NCBI GenBank assembly: GCA_023453795.1
Contig: JAEXSP010000027.1
Coordinates: forward strand, 6,018 to 70,017
Direction of reading: 5' to 3'
Origin: Bacillota bacterium
Lineage (GTDB): Bacteria > Bacillota > Clostridia > Acetivibrionales > JAEXSP01
Length of the DNA stretch: 64,000 bases
Shown: one piece after another, positions 9,039-17,810 of the stretch
Numbering within the stretch: the first letter of the stretch is position 1
Layout: each line of letters begins with the position of its first letter
The notes under the pieces: generated by a model
Told to the model about the DNA's origin: nothing
The model's database searches: none
The model's input: only the letters and a program-made list of their open reading frames with translations
Position numbers and translations under genes: made by a program

Positions 9039-9180
9039 ATGCCGGAGGAAGCTAAAAAGGAAGCCACAATTTATGATTTGGCTGAAAAGCTGAAAAGTGC
9101 AGTTGCTGGAATTCAGGCAACTGGAGAAAGATCTTTCGGCAGAGGAGCAAGGAGCCGTCGCAATAGTTATTGAAAAATAA
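9039..9180 (+). pseudogene. Frameshifted small gene remnant
   Basis: From ATG 9039 the frame reads MPEEAKKEATIYDLAEKLKS and continues to a TGA at 9171. Around base 9125 the reading appears to jump to another frame that gives KDLSAEEQGAVAIVIEK and stops at 9178. Together they make a plausible helical C-terminus, of the kind seen in short phage or plasmid proteins. There is no clear SD before the ATG. The 140 bases before it (8899-9038) hold no convincing gene. I treat it as a decayed remnant of unknown function. Confidence 0.35.
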
Positions 9181-9200
9181 CTGTGCGCGGCTCCTTTCTA
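9151..9200 (+). terminator. Rho-independent terminator-like hairpin
   Basis: A long stem: GGAGCCG (9151-9157) pairs with CGGCTCC (9188-9194). Inside it CGCA pairs with TGCG and AGTTATT with AATAACT around a GAAA loop. TTTCTATT follows. It overlaps the end of the small remnant and would end transcription of the NAD operon before the DeoR promoter. Confidence 0.6.
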
Positions 9201-9256
9201 TTGAGTAAATAAAAGTCCGATAAATAACTAAAAATAATAAATAGAAAACAAATATA

Positions 9257-9306
9257 TTGACGGCGAAAGCAAAAAGAACTATAATCTAATTAAAGGAAAG
9301 CAAAAG
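9257..9306 (+). promoter_or_regulatory. Sigma-A promoter with candidate DeoR direct-repeat operator
   Basis: TTGACG (9257-9262), a 17-base spacer and TATAAT (9280-9285) make a near-consensus promoter. The block GAAAGCAAAA occurs twice on the same face, at 9265 (inside the spacer) and at 9296 (near the transcription start), 31 bases apart or about three helical turns. DeoR-family repressors commonly bind such A-rich direct repeats, so autorepression is likely. The assignment to the DeoR gene is inferred from position. Confidence 0.65.
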
Positions 9307-9367
9307 CAATATAAAATAATCTAAAAAAAGAAAAAATAACCGCATGCTAACTAAGGGGGACACAATT

Positions 9368-10141
9368 ATGGACAATGATATACTTTTTCAAATTGAAAGA
9401 CAAAAAAAGATACTTGATTACGTAAACGAATCCAAAAAAGCAACTGTTAATGAGCTGAGTGAGCTGATAGGTGTCTCGAAAGTGACCATCAGAAAGTACA
9501 TTAATGAACTGGAAAGTAAAGGATTGGTTATCAAAACGCATGGCGGTGTCGTATCTATAAACAGCGAGCTCAATAACGAAATACCGTATTCAAGTAAAAA
9601 AGGTCTCAACACTACTGAAAAGCAAAAAATAGGATATGCGGCAGCTCAACTGATTGAAGAAGGCGATGTAGTTATATTGGATGCCGGTTCGACTACGCTT
9701 GAGATTGTAAAGCATATAGAAAATAAACATATTACCATAATAACCAATGATATTAAAATTGCATATGAATTAGCTGCTAAACCCAGTATTAATTTGATTA
9801 TTACAGGTGGAGTAAGTCATAAACATGTATACACGGTTGTAGGATTTGAAACGGAAAAATTCCTCAATAAAATTCATGCAAATAAAACATTTCTGGGTGC
9901 CGATGCCATAAATCTCGAAAATGGTATAACAAACAGGACTCTTGAGGAGGTCGCAATTAAGCAGGCAATGATTAAAGCAGCTGAAAAGGTTATTTTGGTA
10001 GCTGACCATAGCAAGCTTAATAAAATGGCCTTTGCGGATGTCTGCAAAATTGAGGCTATCGATACTATTGTCATAGATTCTGTTGATGAGGTATATGAAA
10101 AAGCCTTTCGAGAGAAGGGAATTAATGTGATATTATCATAA
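9368..10141 (+). CDS. DeoR-family transcriptional repressor
   Basis: 257 residues from ATG 9368, chosen because AAGGGGG lies eight bases before it; the in-frame ATG at 9344 has no SD. The N-terminal helix-turn-helix (ATVNELSELIGVSKVTIRKY, about residues 22-41) is followed by the DeoR signature region KGLVIKTHGGV. The C-terminal sugar-phosphate sensor domain contains GDVVILDAGSTT and VADHSKLNKMAF. These regulators are usually released by a phosphorylated sugar intermediate. It heads the cluster of BtpA protein, kinase, dehydrogenase and permease, so the inducer is probably the product of the FGGY kinase downstream. Confidence 0.93.
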   Translation: MDNDILFQIERQKKILDYVNESKKATVNELSELIGVSKVTIRKYINELESKGLVIKTHGGVVSINSELNNEIPYSSKKGLNTTEKQKIGYAAAQLIEEGDVVILDAGSTTLEIVKHIENKHITIITNDIKIAYELAAKPSINLIITGGVSHKHVYTVVGFETEKFLNKIHANKTFLGADAINLENGITNRTLEEVAIKQAMIKAAEKVILVADHSKLNKMAFADVCKIEAIDTIVIDSVDEVYEKAFREKGINVILS

Positions 10142-10240
10142 TAATTCCTGATTATAGTATTTTCCAATGCAATATAATAATATTTCCGGTAATTTTTCCA
10201 AGGCTGTATTCAAATTTAAATACAAGAAAGGGAGAAGACT

Positions 10241-11056
10241 ATGTATTGGACGAAGGAATTTTTTGGTACAAACAAACCAATAATTGCAATGTGTCATTTA
10301 CAGCCGTTACCTGGCGACCCAGGCTATGATAAGCAGGGTGGCATGGAAAAAGTTTTAAATGCGGCGCGTCATGATTTGCGGGCGCTCCAGGACGGTGGTG
10401 TGGACGGTGTTATGTTTTCAAACGAATTCAGTCTGCCTTACCTGACAAAGGTTCCTACCGAAACTGTTGCGGCCATGGCTCGTGTTATCGGTGAACTCAT
10501 GAGCGAAATTACTGTTCCTCATGGAGTAAATGTTTTATGGGATCCTACTGCATCCATTGATCTAGCTGCTGCCACAGGAGCTAAATTTGTAAGGGAAATA
10601 TTTACCGGCGTTTATGCCAGTGACTTCGGCCTGTGGAACACAAACTGCGGAGAAGTTATCCGTCATAAGCATGCTATCGGCGCTGAAAATGTCAAGTTGA
10701 TTTTCAATATTCTTCCCGAAGCAGCCAAGTACCTGGCCGACCGCGATATTCAGGAAATTGCGAAGACCACGGTATTCAACAACAAGCCTGATTCCCTCTG
10801 TGTTTCCGGTCTGACCGCGGGAAGCGGAACCGATGCTCAGAAAATTAAACTGGTAAAGGATATGGTTCCCAATACTGTCGTTTTTGCAAACACCGGTGTA
10901 AACAATGAAACTCTTGAAAAACAATTATCTGTAGCAGACGGCGCAATAGTAGCCACAACCTTCAAATATAACGGCAAATTTGAGAACCAGGTTGATGTTG
11001 AGCGCGTCAAGGTCTTTATGAATCACACCAAAGAATTCAGAAAACAATTCGATTAA
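10241..11056 (+). CDS. BtpA/SgcQ-family TIM-barrel protein (copy 1)
   Basis: 271 residues. It shows the family hallmarks: an N-terminal IAMCHLQPLPGDPGY motif, the central GVNVLWDP strand, and LSVADGAIVATTFKYNGKF at the phosphate-binding end. BtpA was named for a cyanobacterial photosystem I role, but firmicute and enterobacterial members (SgcQ) lie in sugar or nucleoside gene clusters and are probably TIM-barrel enzymes with unproven reactions. Here it lies between a DeoR repressor and an FGGY kinase. A second, diverged copy is at 27741-28535 in the nucleoside cluster. A strong SD (AAAGGGAGAAG) precedes the ATG. Confidence 0.88.
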   Translation: MYWTKEFFGTNKPIIAMCHLQPLPGDPGYDKQGGMEKVLNAARHDLRALQDGGVDGVMFSNEFSLPYLTKVPTETVAAMARVIGELMSEITVPHGVNVLWDPTASIDLAAATGAKFVREIFTGVYASDFGLWNTNCGEVIRHKHAIGAENVKLIFNILPEAAKYLADRDIQEIAKTTVFNNKPDSLCVSGLTAGSGTDAQKIKLVKDMVPNTVVFANTGVNNETLEKQLSVADGAIVATTFKYNGKFENQVDVERVKVFMNHTKEFRKQFD

Positions 11057-11095
11057 AATTAACGCCTAAATTTAATTAGAAAGAGCTGAAATTCT

Positions 11096-12589
11096 ATGAA
11101 GGATCTTGCATTAGGTATCGATATAGGAACTACAAGCGTTAAAGTAATTTTAATAAGCAAAAACGGTGATATAGTTAAGGAAATTTCAAAGGCACATGAT
11201 CTGGTTTCTTTGGAGCCGGGATTTGCCGAAGAAGATCCTGAAATATGGTGGAAGAGCGTTTTGGATATTCTCAGGGATATTAACGGCAATGGATTTGCAG
11301 AGAGGATTGCATCAATCGGCGTTACCGGTATGGTGCCAACTCTGATTCTGGTGGATGAGGAATTGAACCCAATCCGCTACTCAATTCAGCAGAATGATGC
11401 GCGTTCAACTCATGAAATCGAAGAATTGAGAAGTGTTGTAGATGAGAGCCGCTACTTCTCTGAAACTGCAAATACACTGAATCAACAGGTTATCTTTCCT
11501 AAATATCTATGGCTTAAAAAGCATGAGCCGGAAAATGTAACTAAAACCCGTTGGATTATGGGCTCTTATGATTTTATATCCACCAAGCTGACAGGAAATC
11601 CGCATACTGAAATCAACTGGGCACTGGAAAGCGGTATGTGGTTTGTAAAAGATAAAAAATGGCATGGTGAAATTGTCAAAACGGTTGATATGCCTGAACA
11701 TATTCTCCCCAAGGTATATGAACCGGCAGAAATTGTTGGTCTGACTACCGAAGCACTGGAGAAGGAGACCGGCTTCCCGGCCGGAATTCCGGTAGTGGCA
11801 GGTTCGGCAGATCATATAGCCTCCTCCCTCGCCGTAGGCCTTAAGGACGAAGGCGATCTCCTCCTGAAATTCGGTGGTGCGGGCGATATAATGTTCGTTA
11901 CCAATTCTTTAAAAATGGATAAACGTTTGTTTCTCGATTATCACGATATTCCCTCCCGTTATGTGCTTAACGGCTGCATGGCGTCAAGCGGTTCCCTGGT
12001 AAAATGGTATATGAATTTGCTGCGGGAAAAAGGCTATGATGAGCTGCGAGAGCTGGCAGAAAAAAGCGGCATCGGTTCTCAGGGATTAATCACACTTCCG
12101 TATTTTCTTGGTGAAAAAACCCCCATATTTGATACAAAAGCCAGAGGAATTATTTTCGGGCTAGATCTCCATCATAACCGGGGTGACATTTTCCGGTCCA
12201 TTATGGAAAGCGTCGTATTTGGTTTTATGCACCATATAGAAGTGCTGAATGAAAGTGGTTTTGAAATCAAACGTGTCTTTATTTCTGACGGAGGAGCAAA
12301 AAACCCGCTGTGGAGAAAAATTACGGCAGATGCAGTTGGCGTTGATGTTCAATACATTACAGATAATCCGGGCTCATCACTTGGTGCTGCATTTATAGCG
12401 GGTGTTGCCGCGGGATTGTTTGAAGAATGGGATGAGATTGATAAATTCCTGTCCCGCTCCGTATTTGCGACTGCTGACCAGCAGAACCATCAGCTCTATG
12501 AAAAATACTATAAGCTATACAGGAAGCTGTATGAGACTCTAAAACCACTTTACGAAGAACTGTATTCACTGGAAAAGGAGGGGAAATAA
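11096..12589 (+). CDS. FGGY-family carbohydrate kinase (xylulokinase-like)
   Basis: 497 residues, normal length for the family. The N-terminal ATP-fold starts GIDIGTTSVKVIL. The second half contains GGAGDIMF and the FGGY C-terminal signature region SDGGAKNPLWRKITADAVGV. Such enzymes phosphorylate pentoses, polyols or related sugars with ATP in the cytoplasm. It resembles xylulokinases but lacks a neighbouring xylose isomerase; the dehydrogenase that follows suggests that a polyol or deoxy-sugar is oxidised to a ketose before or after phosphorylation. The SD (AAAGAGCTG) is weak. The stop at 12587-12589 directly abuts the ATG of the SDR gene. Confidence 0.9.
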   Translation: MKDLALGIDIGTTSVKVILISKNGDIVKEISKAHDLVSLEPGFAEEDPEIWWKSVLDILRDINGNGFAERIASIGVTGMVPTLILVDEELNPIRYSIQQNDARSTHEIEELRSVVDESRYFSETANTLNQQVIFPKYLWLKKHEPENVTKTRWIMGSYDFISTKLTGNPHTEINWALESGMWFVKDKKWHGEIVKTVDMPEHILPKVYEPAEIVGLTTEALEKETGFPAGIPVVAGSADHIASSLAVGLKDEGDLLLKFGGAGDIMFVTNSLKMDKRLFLDYHDIPSRYVLNGCMASSGSLVKWYMNLLREKGYDELRELAEKSGIGSQGLITLPYFLGEKTPIFDTKARGIIFGLDLHHNRGDIFRSIMESVVFGFMHHIEVLNESGFEIKRVFISDGGAKNPLWRKITADAVGVDVQYITDNPGSSLGAAFIAGVAAGLFEEWDEIDKFLSRSVFATADQQNHQLYEKYYKLYRKLYETLKPLYEELYSLEKEGK

Positions 12590-13369
12590 ATGAAGTTCGA
12601 AAACAAGGTTGTTTTTATCACCGGTTGCGCAAGGGGTATCGGCCGTGCAATTACTCAGCTGTTTGCTGAAGAGGGAGCGCTGCTCGCACTTGCAGATCTG
12701 GATGATAAGGAACTGGAAAATGTTAAAAACGAACTGAAAGACACCGTAAAGCAGGTTCGGATTTATAAGCTGGATGTATCGGTAGAAGCCATGGTCAAAG
12801 AAGTAATTGAGAAGGCGACTTCCGATTTCGGACAAATTGACATTCTTATCAATAACGCGGGAGTTTCCACAATGAATTATTTTTGGGAGCTTACTGAAAA
12901 AGAATGGGATTTCAACATGGATGTCAATGCGAAGGGCGTTTGGCTTACAAGTAAATATGTAGTTCCGCAGATGATAGCCAGAAGAAAAGGGAAAATTGTC
13001 AATACTGCATCAATGGCCGGAAAGATGGGAGCTGCGCTTGAAGCTCATTACGCTGCTTCAAAATTCGGTGTAATTGGATTTACCCAGGCTGCAGCTCATG
13101 AGCTTGCTCCATACGGAATCAATATCAATTGCGTATGCCCCGGATTTGTAAAGACCTCCATGCAGGAACGTGAAGCTGATTGGGAGGCTAAACTGAAAGG
13201 TGTGGAAAACCCCGAGGATATTATTAAGGATTATATAAGGCAAACACCTCTTGGAAGGCTCTGCTATCCGGAAGATGTTGCAAAGGTGGTATCATTCCTG
13301 GCATCGGAGGACGCTGATTTTATGACAGGGCAGGCAATAAACATCACAGGCGGCGCTTGTATGCATTAA
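12590..13369 (+). CDS. SDR-family oxidoreductase (polyol/sugar dehydrogenase type)
   Basis: 259 residues, classical short-chain dehydrogenase. The NAD(P) motif GCARGIGRAI is at residues about 12-21, NNAG follows (INNAGVS), the catalytic Ser is in NTASMAG and the YxxxK motif is in HYAASKFG. The C-terminal GQAINITGG loop is typical of the sorbitol/polyol dehydrogenase branch. An acidic residue after the second strand (LADLDD) favours NAD over NADP. The gene begins immediately after the kinase stop, with GGAGGGG as SD inside the kinase end. It probably oxidises the cluster's sugar or polyol substrate. Confidence 0.92.
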   Translation: MKFENKVVFITGCARGIGRAITQLFAEEGALLALADLDDKELENVKNELKDTVKQVRIYKLDVSVEAMVKEVIEKATSDFGQIDILINNAGVSTMNYFWELTEKEWDFNMDVNAKGVWLTSKYVVPQMIARRKGKIVNTASMAGKMGAALEAHYAASKFGVIGFTQAAAHELAPYGININCVCPGFVKTSMQEREADWEAKLKGVENPEDIIKDYIRQTPLGRLCYPEDVAKVVSFLASEDADFMTGQAINITGGACMH

Positions 13370-13455
13370 GTGTTTAAAAAATACTTAATCTACTAAATAG
13401 TCAATTGAGAAGACCGGATAAAAAAGCAAATAAAATTCAATGTAAGGAGAGTGAA

Positions 13456-15048
13456 ATGATGTCAAGTGGAAAATCGAATTCTTCCATGTTTGTTCGTAAT
13501 GCCACAGGTCTTGTGCGGGAACTTACACCGTTTGATGCATTCAATATGGTGTTTGCCGCCATCTTAATTCCTGTCGGAATGTCTCAGGCACTCAACTTTG
13601 GTACTGCAGCCTTTCCCGGTGCCAACATAGCACTGGCTTTCATCATAGGAGCAATACTCCTATTGGGGTTTGCCGCTGTCTATGTCCTTTTCACTATTGC
13701 AATGCCGCGTTCCGGTGGTGATTATGTATGGGTCAGCCGGGCGCTGTCACCATTTGTCGGATTTGTCGTCAATGTCACACTGACTTTCGTATTTGTGAAC
13801 TGGGTTGCATTCAACTTTACTACAATGATGAATTTATTTGTACCGGCAGCTGGAGAAGTAATGGGCTGGCCCGAAAGCGTTACAAGCTGGTTTACAAAAT
13901 CGGGCAACCAGTTTCTGGTAGCGACAATTTTGACAGCAGTCTTTGCGGTAATTATGATTCTGGGAACAAAATTTGTTTCTAAATTCATGCGTCTTTTGTT
14001 CTTGCTGGTATGGGCCGGAATGGCTGTGTGGTTTATCGGCCTGATTATTACTCCAAATGCCTCGTTTGTCAGCAACTTTGTAGCTTCAACTGGTGTTCAG
14101 CCGGATACAATCGCAACATTGGCAAAAGACTCAGGCTTTTCAGTGTCTGACGGCTTAAATCTTGGAATGACATTACTGGCTATGCTGTGGGCTTTTCAAA
14201 ACCTAACTGGTTTTGAATTCACCGGCTACTTCGCTGGTGAGCTGAAGAGTGTTCGTAAAACAGTTGTTATATCTGTAATGGGCGGTCTTATCGCCGGAGC
14301 ACTGCTTTATGCAATCGGATCCTTCCTTGTTTACCGTACTGTTGGTTTTGACCTTTTCTCCAATCTATCTTATCTCGGAGCAAATGCTTCGGATAAACTG
14401 CCGGCAGGTGTTCCTTATGTTCTGCCTGCTTTAACTAAATTTTTCGCAATTCCTTTTGCTTTAAAATGTTTTATAGTGTTCTCATTTATGATTAGTATTC
14501 TTTGGTGGACTCCGGTTGGATTTATGCTTGGCACACGTAACCTGTTTGCATGGTCTTTCGACCATCTGGTACCAAGCGGAATCTCAGATGTTCATCCAAC
14601 ATTGCACACACCGGTAAAAGCAACTATAATAATGGCTTTATACATTGAGCTTCTTAACTTTTTGAACATTTATGCCGGACTTGGCAACTTCCTGATTAAT
14701 ATTGTTGCAGTTATGGCTCTGGCCTTCGCAGTTGTGGGTTTGGCAGCTATTGTTTTCCCATACAGACGTAAAGACCTGTTCGATAATGCACCTGAGGTTG
14801 TTCGTAAAAAAGTGTTCGGTATACCGTTAATGACTCTTGCAGGAATAGTGACAACGCTTAGCTGGGTGTTTGTTCTTATAGCAGCGTTTTCAGCATCACA
14901 GTTCGGAATGGATGTAACGCCTATTGCAATGATTGAAGCTTTTTGCGTACCGATTATCGCGATTATATGGTATGTTGTAGCAGTTAAAATTAGAAAACGT
15001 CAGGGCCTTGATATGAAGAAGGTATTTTTGGAGATTCCCCCCGAATAA
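13456..15048 (+). CDS. APC-superfamily permease
   Basis: About 530 residues from ATG 13456, chosen because TAAGGAGAG precedes it; a TTG at 13405 would add 17 unlikely residues. About 12-13 hydrophobic helices are visible. The start of TM1 (FNMVFAAILIPVG) and the sequence SGGDYVWVSRAL resemble the amino acid/polyamine/organocation transporters. It is the only transporter in the DeoR cluster, and a terminator hairpin follows at once. An APC carrier beside a sugar kinase is unusual, because most such clusters use ABC, PTS or MFS uptake. The substrate is therefore uncertain and could be an amino-sugar or other amine-bearing compound. Confidence 0.85.
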   Translation: MMSSGKSNSSMFVRNATGLVRELTPFDAFNMVFAAILIPVGMSQALNFGTAAFPGANIALAFIIGAILLLGFAAVYVLFTIAMPRSGGDYVWVSRALSPFVGFVVNVTLTFVFVNWVAFNFTTMMNLFVPAAGEVMGWPESVTSWFTKSGNQFLVATILTAVFAVIMILGTKFVSKFMRLLFLLVWAGMAVWFIGLIITPNASFVSNFVASTGVQPDTIATLAKDSGFSVSDGLNLGMTLLAMLWAFQNLTGFEFTGYFAGELKSVRKTVVISVMGGLIAGALLYAIGSFLVYRTVGFDLFSNLSYLGANASDKLPAGVPYVLPALTKFFAIPFALKCFIVFSFMISILWWTPVGFMLGTRNLFAWSFDHLVPSGISDVHPTLHTPVKATIIMALYIELLNFLNIYAGLGNFLINIVAVMALAFAVVGLAAIVFPYRRKDLFDNAPEVVRKKVFGIPLMTLAGIVTTLSWVFVLIAAFSASQFGMDVTPIAMIEAFCVPIIAIIWYVVAVKIRKRQGLDMKKVFLEIPPE

Positions 15049-15062
15049 AAAAGTCATGTGCG

Positions 15063-15096
15063 AAAAGCAGCAGTTTGAATAAAGCGGCTGCTTTTT
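15063..15096 (+). terminator. Rho-independent terminator
   Basis: AAAAGCAGC (15063-15071) pairs perfectly with GCTGCTTTT (15087-15095), followed by T and GCTAAAT. It closes the DeoR-to-permease unit and separates it from the three genes downstream. Confidence 0.75.
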
Positions 15097-15170
15097 GCTA
15101 AATATTTTCAGTCCGTCTTTACCGCTGTGATTGGACTTTATCAGATTTTGGCGGAGAAAGGAAGCCTGCT

Positions 15171-15929
15171 ATGAGTTACTCAACAGAACAACTATTAAAG
15201 CTTGGAATGGATGTTATAAATGAGGCGGAAAAAGATGGGGCATCACTTCGGCTGCTAGGTGGGATTGCCTTTTATCTCAATTCACCCAACGCCAGAAATT
15301 TGCCTCAGTTTCAACGAATTTACAAGGACTTGGATTTTGCAGTAAACTCAAAAGGCACAAAAGGCATTATAAAAGCATTTAAAAAGCTCGGATGGACCAG
15401 TGACCAGCAGTTCAATGCCCTTCATGGTGCTACCAGAATGCTTTTCTATTATGGAGAGAAGCTTGATTTGCAGGTTGATATTTTTGTAAGCGTTTTTGAA
15501 CAGTGTCACAAGCTGGATTTTGAAAAAAGGTTATCGCTTACATCACCTACGTTACCCCTTTCCGACTTGTTGCTGACCAAGCTGGAAATACATCAGCTCA
15601 ACCGTAAGGATGTACTTGATATTATAATGCTTCTGTATGATCACGACTTCGGCCTGCATAGCAGCACGGAAAAAAGTGAACTGCAGTATATCCTTGATAT
15701 TACCGGCACTGATTGGGGCTGGTATACCACTATTCATGATAATCTGAAGGTTATTGAGGATATGGCAGGTGAATTTGTGGAAGGAGAAGATCTGTCACGA
15801 ATAAAGGACACAATTAATTGGCTTCGTACATCTATCGAAGCAACTCCAAAATCTATAAAGTGGAAGATGCGCAACAGCATCGGTCGCAGGATTCAATGGT
15901 ATGAACTTCCTGAGGAAGTAAACCAGTAA
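15171..15929 (+). CDS. Nucleotidyltransferase-fold protein of unknown function
   Basis: 252 residues. The segment LRLLGGIAFYL followed by YKDLDFAV and, further on, LDLQVDIFV has the pattern of a nucleotidyltransferase active site (GG, then DxD, then a third Asp), as in AbiEii/MNT-like proteins. The rest is not diagnostic. SD AAAGGAAG lies well placed before the ATG. It is followed 14 bases later by a metallophosphoesterase and then a phosphatase of the inositol monophosphatase family. This suggests a nucleotide or sugar-phosphate role, but the reaction is unknown. No partner gene typical of a toxin-antitoxin pair is adjacent. Confidence 0.6.
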   Translation: MSYSTEQLLKLGMDVINEAEKDGASLRLLGGIAFYLNSPNARNLPQFQRIYKDLDFAVNSKGTKGIIKAFKKLGWTSDQQFNALHGATRMLFYYGEKLDLQVDIFVSVFEQCHKLDFEKRLSLTSPTLPLSDLLLTKLEIHQLNRKDVLDIIMLLYDHDFGLHSSTEKSELQYILDITGTDWGWYTTIHDNLKVIEDMAGEFVEGEDLSRIKDTINWLRTSIEATPKSIKWKMRNSIGRRIQWYELPEEVNQ

Positions 15930-15943
15930 AGGAGCTATAATCT

Positions 15944-16894
15944 ATGTCATTTAAAATATTTTTCACAACTGATATTCACGGCTCGGAACGCTGCTTTAGA
16001 AAGTTTGTAAACGCTGCCAAGTTCTATGAAGTACAAGCCATTATACTTGGAGGCGATATTACAGGTAAAGCCATTATTCCGATAATCAAGCAAGCAGGCG
16101 GTAAGTACACCGCAACTATCACAAATACCCCCCATTCATTCTCGGCAGATGAGCTGGAGGGTGTACAGAAGGAAATACGCTTCAATGGCTATTATCCTTT
16201 TGTTACGACGGATGATGAACTGGATGAGATAAGTAAAGACCCTGATGGCAAAAACAAGATTTTTAGAGCGGCAATAAAAGAAAGTCTGGAAAACTGGTTT
16301 GCACTTGCAGAGGAGAGGCTTAGGCCAATTGGAGTTAAAATCTATGTTGCTCCGGGAAACGACGATGACGAAATTGTTGATGAGGTTTTGGCAGCATCCT
16401 CCTTTGTTATAAATCCAGAGGAGCAGGTTATAGAAATTGCACCCGGAATCGAAATGATGTCTTTTGGATATGCTAACCCAACTCCATGGGACAGTCCGCG
16501 TGAGCTCCCTGAAGAGGAACTTGCAAAGAGGCTTACTGCGCTGGCCGATAAAATGTCTTATAAAGGTGTATCAATCTTTAATTTGCATGTTCCTCCATTC
16601 AATACTCCGCTGGATCAGGCACCCAAATTGGATGCCAATCTAAAGCCTGTTGTAGAGGGTGGGCAAATTGCAATGGCAGGTTGCGGCAGTAAATCAGTGC
16701 GTAGTCTGATAGAAAAGTATCAGCCGACTGTTGCACTTCACGGCCATGTGCATGAGTCAGCCGGAGCATTCCGTCTTAATAAAACTATTTGCCTTAATCC
16801 GGGAAGTGAATATAACGACGGTGTTTTAAGAGGAGCAATTGTGACAATTGATGAGAAAAAGAAAAAGGTTTCTTATCAGCTCACGGTTGGATAA
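15944..16894 (+). CDS. Calcineurin-like metallophosphoesterase
   Basis: 316 residues. The metal-binding blocks occur in order: TDIHGSE (DxH, residues about 7-13), GGDITG (GD), APGNDDDE (GNxD, replacing the GNHD of most members), NLHVPP, and LHGHVHES (GHxH) near residue 268. The Asn-Asp-Asp in the third block instead of NHD is shared by a sub-group of archaeal and firmicute proteins. It is predicted to be cytoplasmic and could hydrolyse a phosphomonoester or phosphodiester. It ends four bases before the next gene, so the two are probably co-translated. Confidence 0.85.
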   Translation: MSFKIFFTTDIHGSERCFRKFVNAAKFYEVQAIILGGDITGKAIIPIIKQAGGKYTATITNTPHSFSADELEGVQKEIRFNGYYPFVTTDDELDEISKDPDGKNKIFRAAIKESLENWFALAEERLRPIGVKIYVAPGNDDDEIVDEVLAASSFVINPEEQVIEIAPGIEMMSFGYANPTPWDSPRELPEEELAKRLTALADKMSYKGVSIFNLHVPPFNTPLDQAPKLDANLKPVVEGGQIAMAGCGSKSVRSLIEKYQPTVALHGHVHESAGAFRLNKTICLNPGSEYNDGVLRGAIVTIDEKKKKVSYQLTVG

Positions 16895-16898
16895 TAAT

Positions 16899-17669
16899 AT
16901 GGATGAGTTGAAGATTGCTGTTAATATTGTACGACATGCGGGGAGAATAATTTCAGATGGCTGGCATAAAAAAGATTTGAAAATATTTTTTAAAGGTGAA
17001 ATTAACCCTGTTACTGAGATTGATAAAAGCGTTGAAAACTTTGTAACCGAACAGCTTAAGACGAACTTTCCGGATTATGGTATACTTTCGGAAGAAAGTG
17101 ATGAAAAATCGGGAAAGATAAGTGCAAGGTGGATACTTGACCCATTGGACGGAACGACTAATTTTACAAAGCGGTATCCATTTGTTGCAACTTCGCTGGC
17201 ACTGGAAAAGGAAGGCGAATTGGTTCTGGGAGTAGTTTATAATCCAATTCTGGACGAAATGTTTACAGCCGAAAAAGGGCATGGAGCATTTTGTAATGGC
17301 AAGACGATATGGGTTAACGAAACTGCTGAACTTAAATCGGCTGTGCTGGGTTCCGGTTTCCCATATGATGCATGGAAAAACGATGATAACAACACTGTGC
17401 AATGGTCCAGACTGATTAAGCAGTGTATTTCCCTACGCTGCGACGGCTCGGCCGCATTGGATCTTTGCAGGGTTGCATCCGGACAGCTTGACGGATACTG
17501 GGAAAAAGGCCTTTCACCATGGGACATGGCAGCCGGGATTGTAATCGTCCGCGAAGCGGGAGGAATCGTTACTGATTATATGGGCGGCAATGATATTTTC
17601 TCAAGTGCTGAAATTATCGCCTCAAACACTGCTCTACACCGTGAAATAATGAAAGCAGTAACCGAATAA
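16899..17669 (+). CDS. Inositol-monophosphatase-family phosphatase
   Basis: 256 residues from ATG 16899, where the family alignment begins (MDELKIAVNIVRHAGR). A TTG at 16848 inside the preceding gene has a distant AGGAG but would add residues outside the family. Metal-binding motifs are all present: EESDE, WILDPLDGTTNF and WDMAAGIVIVREAGG. Family members dephosphorylate inositol phosphates, fructose-1,6-bisphosphate, histidinol phosphate or PAP. The start lies four bases after the metallophosphoesterase stop, suggesting translational coupling. The gene ends before a strong terminator. Confidence 0.88.
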   Translation: MDELKIAVNIVRHAGRIISDGWHKKDLKIFFKGEINPVTEIDKSVENFVTEQLKTNFPDYGILSEESDEKSGKISARWILDPLDGTTNFTKRYPFVATSLALEKEGELVLGVVYNPILDEMFTAEKGHGAFCNGKTIWVNETAELKSAVLGSGFPYDAWKNDDNNTVQWSRLIKQCISLRCDGSAALDLCRVASGQLDGYWEKGLSPWDMAAGIVIVREAGGIVTDYMGGNDIFSSAEIIASNTALHREIMKAVTE

Positions 17670-17706
17670 ATAATAAGTAAAGTTATATAAGGCTCATATA
17701 GTTGAA

Positions 17707-17750
17707 ATTGCAGACATTCCGCGGCAACAGCTTTAAGGAATGTCTGCAAT
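17707..17750. terminator. Bidirectional terminator hairpin
   Basis: The arms ATTGCAGACATTCC (17707-17720) and its exact complement (17737-17750) form a 14-bp perfect stem around a 16-base loop, followed by CTTTAT. It lies between the plus-strand phosphatase and the minus-strand aldo/keto reductase, so it can serve both. Confidence 0.75.
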
Positions 17751-17810
17751 CTTTATACCAAAACTTTGTCTGGCAGAGCCTTTAATAGCGAGCGTATCAG
17801 GCCCGGTAAT

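Noticed and set aside
15171..16894. A toxin-antitoxin or abortive-infection pair (nucleotidyltransferase-like plus metallophosphoesterase)
   Set aside because: The nucleotidyltransferase-like protein lacks the usual small AbiEi/HEPN partner, and the phosphoesterase and IMP-family genes point to metabolism.
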